Shown: in pieces, positions 28,589 through 37,508 of the stretch
How positions within the stretch are numbered: position 1 is the first letter of the stretch
Layout of the letters: the number at the start of each line of letters is the position of its first letter
Program-made: the position numbers and the translations under genes
Assembly (NCBI RefSeq): GCF_018100905.1
Contig: NZ_JAGJEG010000009.1
Span: 62,001-126,000 of the forward strand
Direction: 5' to 3'
From: Pseudoalteromonas sp. MMG010
GTDB lineage: Bacteria > Pseudomonadota > Gammaproteobacteria > Enterobacterales > Alteromonadaceae
DNA: 64,000 nt
Notes under the pieces: generated by a model
Database searches by the model: none
What the model saw: only the letters and a program-made list of their open reading frames with translations
Told to the model about the DNA's origin: nothing

Positions 28589-31500
28589 TTACACATGTTT
28601 GCTTAACATCATTTTTAGCATATCTAATTGCAGCGGCTTACTTAAATAATCATCCATGCCTGCGTTAATACAGCGCTCTCTGTCCTCTTGCATTGCATTC
28701 GCTGTTAAAGCAATTATTTTTATCGTTTTATGTACCTCTCCTGCAACACCGCTACGAATAGCTGAAGTGGCATCAAATCCATCCATAACCGGCATTTGAC
28801 AATCCATTAATACCACATCAAAAAAGCCTTCGGGTTGTGTTAATAAAATGTCTATCGCTTTTTGACCATTTTCAGCTAATGTAATATTAAAATTAAGTTT
28901 TTTAAGCATTAAAGTAGACACTTGTTGGTTAATCAGATTATCTTCAACCAATAATATTTGTTGCGTAGTTTTCACTGTTTCGTACGGATTTTTCAATGAC
29001 GATATAAAACTTGATGTCACTAAAGGAAGTGTTTGTGCATCATCTTTATTTGTTATCACTGATAAGGCTGATATTAAATCGGCGGTGGTCACCGGTTTTG
29101 GAAAATAAGCTTGAAAGCCAATATTAGAAAAACGTTGTGCTCCTTCCATTCCGGCAATGCTGGTCATCATAACTAAAGGGATCTGCTTATAATGATCGTG
29201 TGTTTTTAAAATACGGCATAGTTCAATCCCATCCATATCTGGCATCTGCATATCTAATACGGCTATATCGTAAAGCCGTTCGTGGTTTGCTACTTTGTTA
29301 GCACACATCAATAAAGCTTGCTCTGCATTTTCGGCAAGTTCTACTTTTGCTCCCCAGTGCCCTAATTGCTGTGATATAACAATGCGATTTGTTTCATTAT
29401 CATCAACCACCAAAACACATAAATTGGTTATATCTATTTTGCTTACCGAATGCGTAATAGCCTCCCCTTTAGAGACTATCATAGTGGCTGTAAACTCACT
29501 GCCAACATGGGGTTCACTTGTTAATTTAATACTGCCATTCATTAACTCACATAATTGCTTACAAATCGCTAAACCTAAACCTGTTCCTCCGTATTCTCTG
29601 GTCGTTGAAGCATCCACCTGCGAAAAAGGGGTAAATAACTGTTCTTGTTTTTCTTTACTAATACCAATGCCTGAATCCTTCACAGCAATCGTTAATTCCA
29701 GTCCATGTGGGTGTGTTGATATTGAAGCCGTGATCAATACTTCACCTGAGCTGGTAAACTTAACGGCGTTACTTAATAAATTAGTCAGGACTTGTCTAAT
29801 TCTACCGGGATCGCCTTTTAACCAAAAAGGCTCTAAAGCCACCACATCTAAAATAATTTCTACTCCTTTACCTTGAGCAGATAACGCTTGTGCTGCGGCT
29901 ACTTCACCAATTAAATCTTTAGCATTAAAGCTTATAACTTCGAGTTCAACTTTACCTGCTTCCGCCTTTGAAAAGTCAAGAATATCGTTTATCACCCCCA
30001 ATAAAGAATGGGCACTACTTTTAGCAATGGCAACTTTAGTTTCGATTGGTTTGGCTAACTCTTCTAATTCGATAAGCTCTAGCATCCCCAGTACACCATT
30101 CATTGGAGTTCGGATCTCATGGCTCATCGTCGCTAAAAACTGACTTTTTGCTACAGCCGCTTGATTTGATTGCACTAACGCTATTTTAAGTTCTTCAGCT
30201 GTTTGTTTGCGTAACTGAGAGGCCAACGAGCTACCAATTAATATTGCAAGTGAGCGTAAATAGTTTTCTTCATTAACCGACCAATATCGGTAATCCCCGA
30301 CAACTTCAGCACACAATAAACCTAAGTTGCCATCCCCGGTGGTGATGACCGCTTCAAGCATCGATTTAATGTTTAAGGGAGTGGTGTAATTTTGAATAAA
30401 ATCAACCGCAGTAGGATCGGTATTGACATCATTAATAGCTAATAGATTGCGCTTTAGTAAAGCTTCATAGTAAGTTGGGTAATCTGTTTTGGCTAACTGC
30501 GCATCATTGGACACAAAACCTTGCCCTTTTAAATACAAAAACTCACAGTGTAAAACATCTTTAGTTTCGTTAAACATCCATAGCGAACATCGCTCACAAT
30601 TAAGAACCTTAGACATAGATTCAACTGCAAGTTGTTTTAATTCGACCGTGTTTGTCCCTTGTGCCGCCGGTGATACCGTTAAACTAGCTAAACTTTTATT
30701 ATATTGATTTGCCTTTTCACTTTCCAGCTCTAGGCGTTTTCGTGTATCTATGCTTTGAAATGAACCAAAAACTCTAATGCATTTACCCTGTTTAAACTGT
30801 GCTTCACCTAATGATTTAACCCAACGCTCTTTGCCCTTTGCAGTAATAATTATGAGTTCGGTACTCCAAGTTCCGCCACTTGTCACCGCATTACCAAATA
30901 TTTCGGTAATACGTTCTCTGTGTTCTCCTTCTTTATAAAAATTAATGGCTGTATTTAAATCAGGTTCATAATCGTTGGGTACCTCGTGAATCGCTTTCAC
31001 TACATCTGACCAATAAAGGGTATTGGTTTCAAGATCAATTTCCCAGGCTCCTATTTGACCTTGTTTACTCATAGATTCGAGTAAATTTTGTTGGCGAATG
31101 ATTTGCAACTGATTTTGATAATGCTCTGTGATGTCCAACATAAAGCCATCTAAATATAAAACTTCACCATTGTCATCGTATGTTGCTTGGCCTCTTTCGT
31201 TTATCCAGTGTGTTTTGCCATCTTTAGATACCAACCTATAGTCACAAGACCACGCACTTCGATTACCTATTGCTTGATGGACTTGTTGCGCATACACCTT
31301 GGCATCTTCAGGGTGTAATAACTTTGTAAAGCTAATAACGTTACTATCAAAGAAATCGCCAACACTATAGCCGGTCATCACTTTCACTTGTTCACTAATA
31401 TAAAGCGTGGTCCAGTTTTCATCGTATTTGCAGCGATAAATAACACCTGGAATATTGTCTACTAACGATGCGAAGCGATCATGACTACTTTTTAGCTTTG

Positions 31501-33358
31501 CTTCAATTTCCTTGCGTTCGGTAATATCTAAATGCGTGCCAATCATGCGGCTTGGTTTACCGCCTTTATTCCATTTTACAACCTTAGCAGTGTCTAATAT
31601 CCATACCCAGTGCCCATCTTTGTGCTTCATTCTAACTTCGCACACGTAGTAAGTTGTTTCACCAGCAAAGTGCGCTTGTAAACGTTCTTCAGAAACCGCT
31701 AAATCATTTGGATGGACAAGATTGTACCAAGTGTCTATCGAGGTAGGCTCCAGCTCTTGCAGGGTATAACCGACTATTTCGGCCCAACGGTTATTATATA
31801 CCACCCTTCCAGAGTCAATATGCCAATCCCAAATACCAACCGCGGTACTATCTATGACAAGCTGTAAATGCGTTTTATGTTGTTCAAGATCAAATTCTTG
31901 TATTTTATGTAGCGTAATATCCGTTCTAATCGCAATATAACTTTGTACTTTACCTTGTTGATTAGTAAAAGGAGCAATTGTGGTGTCTACCCAATAACTT
32001 CCCCCGTGTTTTGCTTTATTGCATATTTGACCTCGCCACACCTCACCCTTTGCTAAAGTGGCATACATTTTTTCAAAAAACGCGCGTGAGTGCGTACCTG
32101 AATTTAAAAGTCGATGATTTTTACCTAATAACTCATTTGCATCATAACCACTAATTTCACAAAACTTACTATTTACATACGTAATAATACCGTCTAGGTC
32201 GGTGATAGTGACAATGGCATGTTCATCTAATACACTTTTTTGTTCAGAGAGTTGATTAAGGGCTGTCTGTAATGCTTGTTGCTGCGATTTATTCTCAAGT
32301 TTTTGTTCAGTATTAATCGCGATTAATTGCTGTAAACCACCCGATAAACTTGTTAACTCCTGACTTTCATTAAGTACTGGAATAGTAATATTTTGGCCTT
32401 TATTTAATCCCTCAATTGCTGATGACAACCGAATTAATGGGCGTGATAAACGCCGACCAAACCACCATGACGCACATAATATAAGCAATAAAACAGCAGC
32501 ATCGGTATATATTGCAATTTGTTTAAATAGGGCATTTTGTTGCCATAAAGTTTTACTTGGCTTAGCAACGATTAGTTGCCACCCAGTTTGGCCAAAAAAA
32601 GTTAATTCATCTGCAAATAAAACTCGGCTTAAACCCTCACCTTCGCTTATTTCAACGCTTTTTCTAATGTTTACTAAATCATTAATGGCCGCAGCTATTG
32701 CGGTATCATCTTGTGAGTTTTGTAATTTATTATGATGGCTAATATAAAAGGAGGTTTCAGCATTAGTGCTGTTTATATTTGATAATGTGTTTAAAAGCAC
32801 ATTTAAGTTAAGTTTAGCGATTAAAACCTGTTGGGTCGCCCCATTGACCTGTTCATTTTTTAATAAAGGTAACGCAATAAAGTGGTATTCTTTTGCATCA
32901 AAACCATGGGCGCAAAAAAGAGTTAACTCACTATGTGTATTTCCCTGCAGCACGTTATCAAATTGAGCACCGAATTGAGTATAAAACGCCGACTTAAACT
33001 TAATAGCCGAATGAGCGTCAATCGTTAAAATTTCTAGGTTGTCTACAAAGTGATATGTTTCTTCGAAATGTGTTAATAGCGGTTCAGGTTCGTAACCTTG
33101 AGATAACTGTTTGATTAAAAAATCTAAATTATTAACAGAGTCGTGTACCCAATTTTCAGTAAAATGCTTTCCAAGTAAGTTTAACTCTTTTAGATCATTG
33201 TTTTGTTGTTGCGCTAATGAGTTATTAAGCTGTAAAAAACTAAACCAAGTTAAAAAACAAAGGGGAACTAACGCAACCAATAAAAATGTTACAATAAACT
33301 TGCTACGAATTGATAAACGACTATTAAATCGTTGCCATTTATGCACTGCTTTAATCAT
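28589..33358 (-). CDS. Large hybrid sensor histidine kinase (cache-HAMP-4xPAS-GAF-HisKA-HATPase-REC-REC)
   Basis: 1589 residues. Transmembrane segment about 24-42, a ~240-residue periplasmic sensor domain, a second transmembrane segment about 280-300, HAMP, then four PAS/PAC units (roughly 375-485, 490-615, 620-745, 750-870), a GAF domain (about 890-1050), HisKA with His1080 in SHEIRTPMNG, HATPase (GTGLGLAICKQL), and two receiver domains with Asp1369 (LDMQMPDMDG) and Asp1519 (MDCQMPVMDG). No Hpt domain is present, so a separate phosphotransfer protein is expected. It is an orphan kinase between the sodA operon and a PepSY gene; its signal is unknown. Confidence 0.95.
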   Translation of the reverse strand: MIKAVHKWQRFNSRLSIRSKFIVTFLLVALVPLCFLTWFSFLQLNNSLAQQQNNDLKELNLLGKHFTENWVHDSVNNLDFLIKQLSQGYEPEPLLTHFEETYHFVDNLEILTIDAHSAIKFKSAFYTQFGAQFDNVLQGNTHSELTLFCAHGFDAKEYHFIALPLLKNEQVNGATQQVLIAKLNLNVLLNTLSNINSTNAETSFYISHHNKLQNSQDDTAIAAAINDLVNIRKSVEISEGEGLSRVLFADELTFFGQTGWQLIVAKPSKTLWQQNALFKQIAIYTDAAVLLLILCASWWFGRRLSRPLIRLSSAIEGLNKGQNITIPVLNESQELTSLSGGLQQLIAINTEQKLENKSQQQALQTALNQLSEQKSVLDEHAIVTITDLDGIITYVNSKFCEISGYDANELLGKNHRLLNSGTHSRAFFEKMYATLAKGEVWRGQICNKAKHGGSYWVDTTIAPFTNQQGKVQSYIAIRTDITLHKIQEFDLEQHKTHLQLVIDSTAVGIWDWHIDSGRVVYNNRWAEIVGYTLQELEPTSIDTWYNLVHPNDLAVSEERLQAHFAGETTYYVCEVRMKHKDGHWVWILDTAKVVKWNKGGKPSRMIGTHLDITERKEIEAKLKSSHDRFASLVDNIPGVIYRCKYDENWTTLYISEQVKVMTGYSVGDFFDSNVISFTKLLHPEDAKVYAQQVHQAIGNRSAWSCDYRLVSKDGKTHWINERGQATYDDNGEVLYLDGFMLDITEHYQNQLQIIRQQNLLESMSKQGQIGAWEIDLETNTLYWSDVVKAIHEVPNDYEPDLNTAINFYKEGEHRERITEIFGNAVTSGGTWSTELIIITAKGKERWVKSLGEAQFKQGKCIRVFGSFQSIDTRKRLELESEKANQYNKSLASLTVSPAAQGTNTVELKQLAVESMSKVLNCERCSLWMFNETKDVLHCEFLYLKGQGFVSNDAQLAKTDYPTYYEALLKRNLLAINDVNTDPTAVDFIQNYTTPLNIKSMLEAVITTGDGNLGLLCAEVVGDYRYWSVNEENYLRSLAILIGSSLASQLRKQTAEELKIALVQSNQAAVAKSQFLATMSHEIRTPMNGVLGMLELIELEELAKPIETKVAIAKSSAHSLLGVINDILDFSKAEAGKVELEVISFNAKDLIGEVAAAQALSAQGKGVEIILDVVALEPFWLKGDPGRIRQVLTNLLSNAVKFTSSGEVLITASISTHPHGLELTIAVKDSGIGISKEKQEQLFTPFSQVDASTTREYGGTGLGLAICKQLCELMNGSIKLTSEPHVGSEFTATMIVSKGEAITHSVSKIDITNLCVLVVDDNETNRIVISQQLGHWGAKVELAENAEQALLMCANKVANHERLYDIAVLDMQMPDMDGIELCRILKTHDHYKQIPLVMMTSIAGMEGAQRFSNIGFQAYFPKPVTTADLISALSVITNKDDAQTLPLVTSSFISSLKNPYETVKTTQQILLVEDNLINQQVSTLMLKKLNFNITLAENGQKAIDILLTQPEGFFDVVLMDCQMPVMDGFDATSAIRSGVAGEVHKTIKIIALTANAMQEDRERCINAGMDDYLSKPLQLDMLKMMLSKHV

Positions 33359-33566
33359 ATTATTGCCTGGAAAGCGTTAAATTGTAATAGCCTATAACAA
33401 CACTATAAATGTAAAATCAAAGTAAATAAACAAATTAAATCTTAACAAACCCATTAACTTAACAAACATTAAGTATTAAATTTACAGCGACATTTATATT
33501 TAATTGAAAAAAACACTTATTATCATTTACTATAAGGTTAAACATTATAATTAAACTGGATTGATT

Positions 33567-34640
33567 TTGCTAAAACTGTGGTTACGTAGAGCGCATTTAT
33601 TTTTAACATTAATAAGTGGCTTATTTTTACTTATTTTAAGTTTATCTGGTTCATTTTTAATATACGCAAAAGATATTCAGCACTTTATACAACCTGAAAA
33701 ATGGCTTGTGTCTGCACAAGGTCAAGTACTCGATCATGGTCAGTTAATTAATCATGTAGAGCAACAAACACAACAAAAAATTGTGCGTTACATGCCCGAA
33801 GAAGACACTTCTTTAGCATGGCAGTTTAGCTTAGCGAATAAGCGATATGTAAATGTTGACCCCTACACAGGAAATATTATCCATAATTATGAATACTATA
33901 AAACACTGTATGGCTTTACTTTAGGCTTACATCGTTGGTTATTATATGAAAATAGTGAGGGTAAAAAGATACTTCGAAACTGGGTTTCAACGTGTGCCTT
34001 ATTATTAATAATAAACGTGCTAGTAGGTTTTTATATTTGGGTAAAACCCAAAAATCGTATTAAACGTCTGGCAATAAAACCTAAAGCTAAAATACGGGTA
34101 TTATTGTATCAATTACATACCGTACTGGGCGTGTACTTTTTTATCCCTCTATTATTAATCGCTTTTACAGGTATGACATTTAATTGGAAAGGCCCCACTC
34201 AATCGGTTGTTGAGTTTGTCACTTTTAACAAAGTCGAGTCACGACCAAAAGATCCAAAGATAAATAGAGGCAACAATGTAACACCTCAATTGAGCTTAGC
34301 TATAGCCAATGGATTAAATGCATTTACTGATGCACAGTTATATCGAGTATATATGCCTAAAACAGATCAAGACCCACTGCGTTTAAGAGTAAAAAACCCT
34401 GGAGAAGTAATGGCGTATAGTTGGGTGTCGGTCAATCCTTATACAGCAGAAGTCATCAGCACGTACGATGCCAGTAAAGCAAACTTTAGTACTCAGGTTT
34501 GGAACTTTAAATACAAATTTCATACAGGTTCATTCGCCGGTCCAGTGGTACAGTTTTTATGGTTATTAATCGTTTTATCGTTAAGCTTTTTTGTTATTAG
34601 TGGTTTTTACTTTTGGTTTAAACGCCATAAATGGATTTAG
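33567..34640 (+). CDS. PepSY-associated transmembrane protein
   Basis: About 357 residues, with a TTG start at 33567 (CTGGA 6 bases upstream; an in-frame TTG at 33561 is too close to the RBS). An N-terminal transmembrane segment (LFLTLISGLFLLILSLSGSFLIY), periplasmic PepSY-like region (PYTGNII, SVNPYTAEVIS), and further helices around 145-165, 195-215 and 330-350 give the PepSY_TM arrangement. Such proteins often accompany TonB siderophore receptors and iron uptake, and some are ferric-siderophore reductases. Here the neighbours are bacterioferritin genes, and a perfect Fur half-site ATTATCATT (33519-33527) lies upstream, so an iron role is likely by context. Confidence 0.8.
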   Translation: MLKLWLRRAHLFLTLISGLFLLILSLSGSFLIYAKDIQHFIQPEKWLVSAQGQVLDHGQLINHVEQQTQQKIVRYMPEEDTSLAWQFSLANKRYVNVDPYTGNIIHNYEYYKTLYGFTLGLHRWLLYENSEGKKILRNWVSTCALLLIINVLVGFYIWVKPKNRIKRLAIKPKAKIRVLLYQLHTVLGVYFFIPLLLIAFTGMTFNWKGPTQSVVEFVTFNKVESRPKDPKINRGNNVTPQLSLAIANGLNAFTDAQLYRVYMPKTDQDPLRLRVKNPGEVMAYSWVSVNPYTAEVISTYDASKANFSTQVWNFKYKFHTGSFAGPVVQFLWLLIVLSLSFFVISGFYFWFKRHKWI

Positions 34641-34703
34641 CTTATATAAATATGCTAATACAAATAAAAAACAGTTTAAAAACCAACCATTAATGCAAAC
34701 TTA

Positions 34704-34722
34704 AATGAGAATCAAAACCAAT
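34704..34722 (+). promoter_or_regulatory. Fur-box-like site upstream of the bacterioferritin genes
   Basis: AATGAGAATCAAAACCAAT has a perfect left half (AATGAGAAT) and a degenerate right half, 13 of 17 consensus positions. It lies about 90 bases before the first bfr start. The weaker right half leaves the call uncertain. Confidence 0.4.
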
Positions 34723-34809
34723 TGTAACACAATGATTTATAAAGATTTTATTGCAAAATACTGCAATTAGACTAAACTAGACGCAATTCAAATTTGTAAG
34801 GTGATTTTC

Positions 34810-35280
34810 ATGAAAGGTAATCAAAAAGTAATTGATGCATTTAATACTTTATTAGCCAATGAGTTAGCAGCTATAGATCAGTATTTTATCCACTCACGCA
34901 TGTACGATGACTGGGGCTTAAATAAACTTTACGAGCGCCTAAATCATGAAATGGAAGAAGAAAAAGATCACGCAGACTGGTTAATCAAACGTATTCTATT
35001 TTTAGAAGGCGTACCAAACATGACTAAACGCCGTGATTTATTAATCGGTGACGACGTAAAAAGCATGATGCAAAACGACTTAACCCTAGAGCTAGAAGTT
35101 GTTGCTTGCGTAAAAGACGTGATTGCTATTTGTGAAGAACAACAAGATTATCAGTCGCGCGAGATTCTTGAAAAGCTACTATTTGATACCGAAGAAGATC
35201 ACGTTTATTGGTTAGAGCAACAACTTGGGTTAATTGAAAAAATTGGCAGCCAAAACTATCACCAAGCACAAATGGCGTAA
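34810..35280 (+). CDS. bfr: Bacterioferritin subunit with ferroxidase centre but no haem-ligand Met
   Basis: 156 residues from the ATG at 34810 (AAGGTG 6 bases upstream). It forms ferritin-type 24-mers storing iron. Ferroxidase residues are complete by alignment with E. coli Bfr: Glu18, Glu51, His54, Glu94, and Glu128/His131 (equivalent to 127/130). The haem-coordinating Met52 is replaced by Lys. Together with the next gene this matches the alpha/beta heteropolymer type seen in Neisseria and Pseudomonas putida. It is in an operon with the second subunit (12-base gap) and converges on bfd. Confidence 0.93.
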   Translation: MKGNQKVIDAFNTLLANELAAIDQYFIHSRMYDDWGLNKLYERLNHEMEEEKDHADWLIKRILFLEGVPNMTKRRDLLIGDDVKSMMQNDLTLELEVVACVKDVIAICEEQQDYQSREILEKLLFDTEEDHVYWLEQQLGLIEKIGSQNYHQAQMA

Positions 35281-35292
35281 GGGATATTTAAT

Positions 35293-35757
35293 ATGAAAGG
35301 CGATAAAGACGTTATTGCAGCACTAAATACAGTGCTAGCTAATGAGTTAGTAGGTATAAACCAATACTTTTTACATGCGCGTATGTTTAAAGATTTCGGT
35401 TTTAGTCAACTAGATAAAGCAGATTATAAAGTATCAATTCAAAAAATGAAAAATGCTGATCGTTTAATCGAACGTATTTTATTTTTAGAAGGTTTACCAA
35501 ACTTACAAGATTTAGGACGTTTACGTATTGGCGAAAACAGCGAAGAAATGATCGCTGCCAATATGAGTTTTGAGCTAGATACCATCGACGACTTACGTAC
35601 AGCCGTTAAATTAGCCGAAGCTAAAAAAGACTATATAAGCCGTGAAGCGCTCGATAACATATTAAACGAGCAAGAAGAGCAAATTGATTGGTTAGAAACG
35701 CAACAGCTACTGATTAAAAATACCGGTTTAGAAAACTACCTACAATCACAACTGTAA
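35293..35757 (+). CDS. bfr: Bacterioferritin subunit with haem Met but degraded ferroxidase centre
   Basis: 154 residues, RBS AAGGGA. It keeps Met52 (QKMKNADRLIE) and is overall closer to E. coli Bfr in the loop LEGLPNLQDLGRLRIGE. Ferroxidase ligands are largely lost: Glu18 and Glu94 remain, but positions 51, 54, 127 and 130 are Lys, Asn, Gln and Gln. It should bind haem between subunit pairs but not oxidise iron by itself, complementing the preceding gene. A strong terminator follows, and convergently placed bfd encodes the ferredoxin that reduces the haem to release iron. Confidence 0.93.
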   Translation: MKGDKDVIAALNTVLANELVGINQYFLHARMFKDFGFSQLDKADYKVSIQKMKNADRLIERILFLEGLPNLQDLGRLRIGENSEEMIAANMSFELDTIDDLRTAVKLAEAKKDYISREALDNILNEQEEQIDWLETQQLLIKNTGLENYLQSQL

Positions 35758-35799
35758 CCATTTAAGTTAGCCGATTACAGGTATAAAGGTAATAGATAC

Positions 35800-35827
35800 A
35801 AAAAAAGCAGCGAAAGCTGCTTTTTTT
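35800..35827. terminator. Rho-independent terminator
   Basis: AAAAAGCAGC-GAAA-GCTGCTTTTTTT, with A and T tails, placed between the convergent bfr operon and bfd. Confidence 0.93.
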
Positions 35828-35842
35828 ATGCTTAAAATAAAC

Positions 35843-36037
35843 TTAAGCAACCTGATCGGTAATATCTGCAATTTCGATAAGTTTACGATTAAGGATCTTT
35901 TTAGTACAGCCACAACACTTACCGCATTGGCTGCCCACTTTAAGCTCTTTCGTTAATTCACGCATGGTAGTTGCACCATCGTCAATTGTTTGCTCAATTT
36001 TTTTATCAGTCACCCCGTGACATAGACAAATATACAT
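35843..36037 (-). CDS. bfd: Bacterioferritin-associated ferredoxin
   Basis: A 64-residue [2Fe-2S] ferredoxin that delivers electrons to bacterioferritin haem for iron mobilisation. The cluster ligands are Cys4 and Cys6 (YICLCHGVTD) with Cys38 and Cys41 (GSQCGKCCGC); two extra Cys (42, 44) follow. It is transcribed against the bfr genes, and a Fur-like site lies 48 bases upstream, consistent with expression during iron starvation, when stored iron is needed. Confidence 0.95.
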   Translation of the reverse strand: MYICLCHGVTDKKIEQTIDDGATTMRELTKELKVGSQCGKCCGCTKKILNRKLIEIADITDQVA

Positions 36038-36084
36038 GAATACAAACCACTCTCAATTACATTTAATAAATGCATAGTAATCTA

Positions 36085-36103
36085 AACGAAAATAGTTATC
36101 AAT
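36085..36103 (-). promoter_or_regulatory. Fur-box-like operator of bfd
   Basis: AACGAAAATAGTTATCAAT agrees with 14 of 17 defined Fur-consensus positions and lies in the bfd promoter region. Confidence 0.55.
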
Positions 36104-36686
36104 AAAATTCATGGTATTTCGTAGTATTTTTCATCAAATTTGGGCAGGGCCACTTAAGTCGAGAATTCGCGGCAGCTTGAGAATAGTTTTAATTTTAAGC
36201 AAGGTGTGGCACTCAGGTTGAGAATTATTAATTAGAGTCCACCTTAAATCTAAGTAAGATTAGGGTTAGGCAAATATCTAAATGGTTGAGAATTAATTAC
36301 TTTAGGCTTTAAAAAACTTAATGTATAAATACGGAATTTGTGGATGGGTGATTTCCTGTTTGTGCCAATTGAGGACATTAAGATGTAACTCGTTTTTGCT
36401 CCAAAATGAGTTAACGTAAATACTCTAAGGTCGCCTTTGAGCGATAACCGGACATTAAAAAGTTAAAATTATTTCTGCTTCTTTGAGTAGGAGCTTAATT
36501 TTGTCCGATAACATTATTAAACGCCATTTTGGGGTAAAATAACATGCTTAATTCCTAGCTTTTTAATTACTTGTTTACAAAGGTAATTATTGGTGAAATT
36601 ATCAGGGTATGTAATATAGGCCGTTTTAGTATGTTATAAACCACCAAAATGGTGTTCAATAAGCTGTTATATGAATCGGAGGTTTT
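36104..36686. repeat. Accessory junction: non-coding, repeat-bearing region
   Basis: No gene is supported in 580 bases. GGTTGAGAATTA occurs twice (36216-36227, 36284-36295), with related TGAGAAT copies at about 36160 and 36180. TTTGTGCCAATTG (36359-36371) recurs inverted at 38764-38776. A hairpin AACTCGTTTT/AAAATGAGTT (36387-36412) resembles one at 38793-38818. Further right, GATAACCGGACA faces TGTCCGATAAC across about 55 bases, forming an imperfect inverted repeat. The left boundary of the accessory region is probably here. Confidence 0.5.
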
Positions 36687-37448
36687 GTGTCAGAGGAGAG
36701 AAAAGCACGATATAGGGATATATCAGATGGCTTATTGCGGCAGAGAAGAAATTTCCTTCTTATTTCTTTATTGATGCCTTTGTTTTTTTTGAGTGGGGCT
36801 ACTTTTGAAAAGATAAACCTGTTAGGAACATTAATTGTAGTTAAAAATCCCGATGTAGTTAAGTATTCCCTTGTATTGCTCTTTTCATACTTTAGCCTTC
36901 GATATTGGCAGTATTATCAAGAGGAAACATATGTAAAAGATATGCACGACAGGATTCATGAACATTTATATTATAAAGAAGCAGTATACTTAAATAAGAA
37001 AGCACGTGAAAAGTCAAAATTCTTAAACTCAGATTTTGTTCGTATCTGCCTTACTGATCCTCGGTATTCACGTAGAAGTGGGCGTTTCACTGCAATTCCA
37101 AATAAAAAAGATCAAGTTACGTTCCCTTTCATGAGAAAATGTGAGTTTTATATCTATCCTGCAGATAATGGGCAAGGCCATAGTGAATCAGATATTGCAA
37201 GTTTTCACTCAACATTAGCATTACCTGAAAATTCTCATTGGGAGCCTATAAGTGCTTCAGGAACTGCTGATAAACCAGCTCACTTTTATCGACAGTATTT
37301 AACTTACAGTATTTTTAGGTTCAATATGCTCAGGGTTCAGGGTTGGTTTAGGTACATGTTAAAAGAATCATATTTTACAGATTATCAGTTGCCTTTTATT
37401 ATTGGAGCAATATCAGTCGTCGCTACTATTAGTACTAAATTCATATAA
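36687..37448 (+). CDS. Unrecognised membrane protein in accessory region
   Basis: 253 residues with a GTG start and a strong RBS (CGGAGG 4 bases before). Predicted transmembrane segments: about 22-40, 59-78 and 233-252; the central ~150 residues are soluble, basic at first (KKAREKSKF) and contain DPRYSRRSGRFTAIPNKKD. I recognise no family. The gene is bounded by an 11-bp inverted repeat: GTTATATGAAT (36666-36676) before it and ATTCATATAAC (37439-37449) over its stop codon. The tight single-gene packaging resembles an integron cassette or other mobile unit. An IS element is inserted right after it. Confidence 0.6.
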   Translation: MSEERKARYRDISDGLLRQRRNFLLISLLMPLFFLSGATFEKINLLGTLIVVKNPDVVKYSLVLLFSYFSLRYWQYYQEETYVKDMHDRIHEHLYYKEAVYLNKKAREKSKFLNSDFVRICLTDPRYSRRSGRFTAIPNKKDQVTFPFMRKCEFYIYPADNGQGHSESDIASFHSTLALPENSHWEPISASGTADKPAHFYRQYLTYSIFRFNMLRVQGWFRYMLKESYFTDYQLPFIIGAISVVATISTKFI

Positions 37449-37454
37449 CAAGAT

Positions 37455-37508
37455 AATTGGACTCCCAACTTCTATACTGAAGTAGAAATTATTTTTCGGA
37501 GTTCAATT
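37455..37508 (+). promoter_or_regulatory. Stem-loop covering the transposase ribosome-binding site
   Basis: AATTGGACTCC (37455-37465) pairs with GGAGTTCAATT (37498-37508) with one G:U pair, enclosing inner TTCTA/TAGAA pairing. The right arm contains the GGAG RBS and ends one base before the ATG at 37509. Transcripts entering from the upstream gene should fold and hide the RBS. Confidence 0.6.

Noticed and set aside
28589..28600. Terminator for the large hybrid kinase
   Set aside because: The inverted repeat downstream fits a Fur-like operator better and lacks a GC stem; no separate terminator could be supported.
33511..33530. Fur box upstream of the PepSY gene
   Set aside because: Only one half-site (ATTATCATT) fits; the other half does not, so it is mentioned only within the gene entry.
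36104..36300. Repeated TGAGAATT words considered as a CRISPR or iteron array
   Set aside because: Spacing is irregular (20-70 bases) and repeats are too short and diverged.
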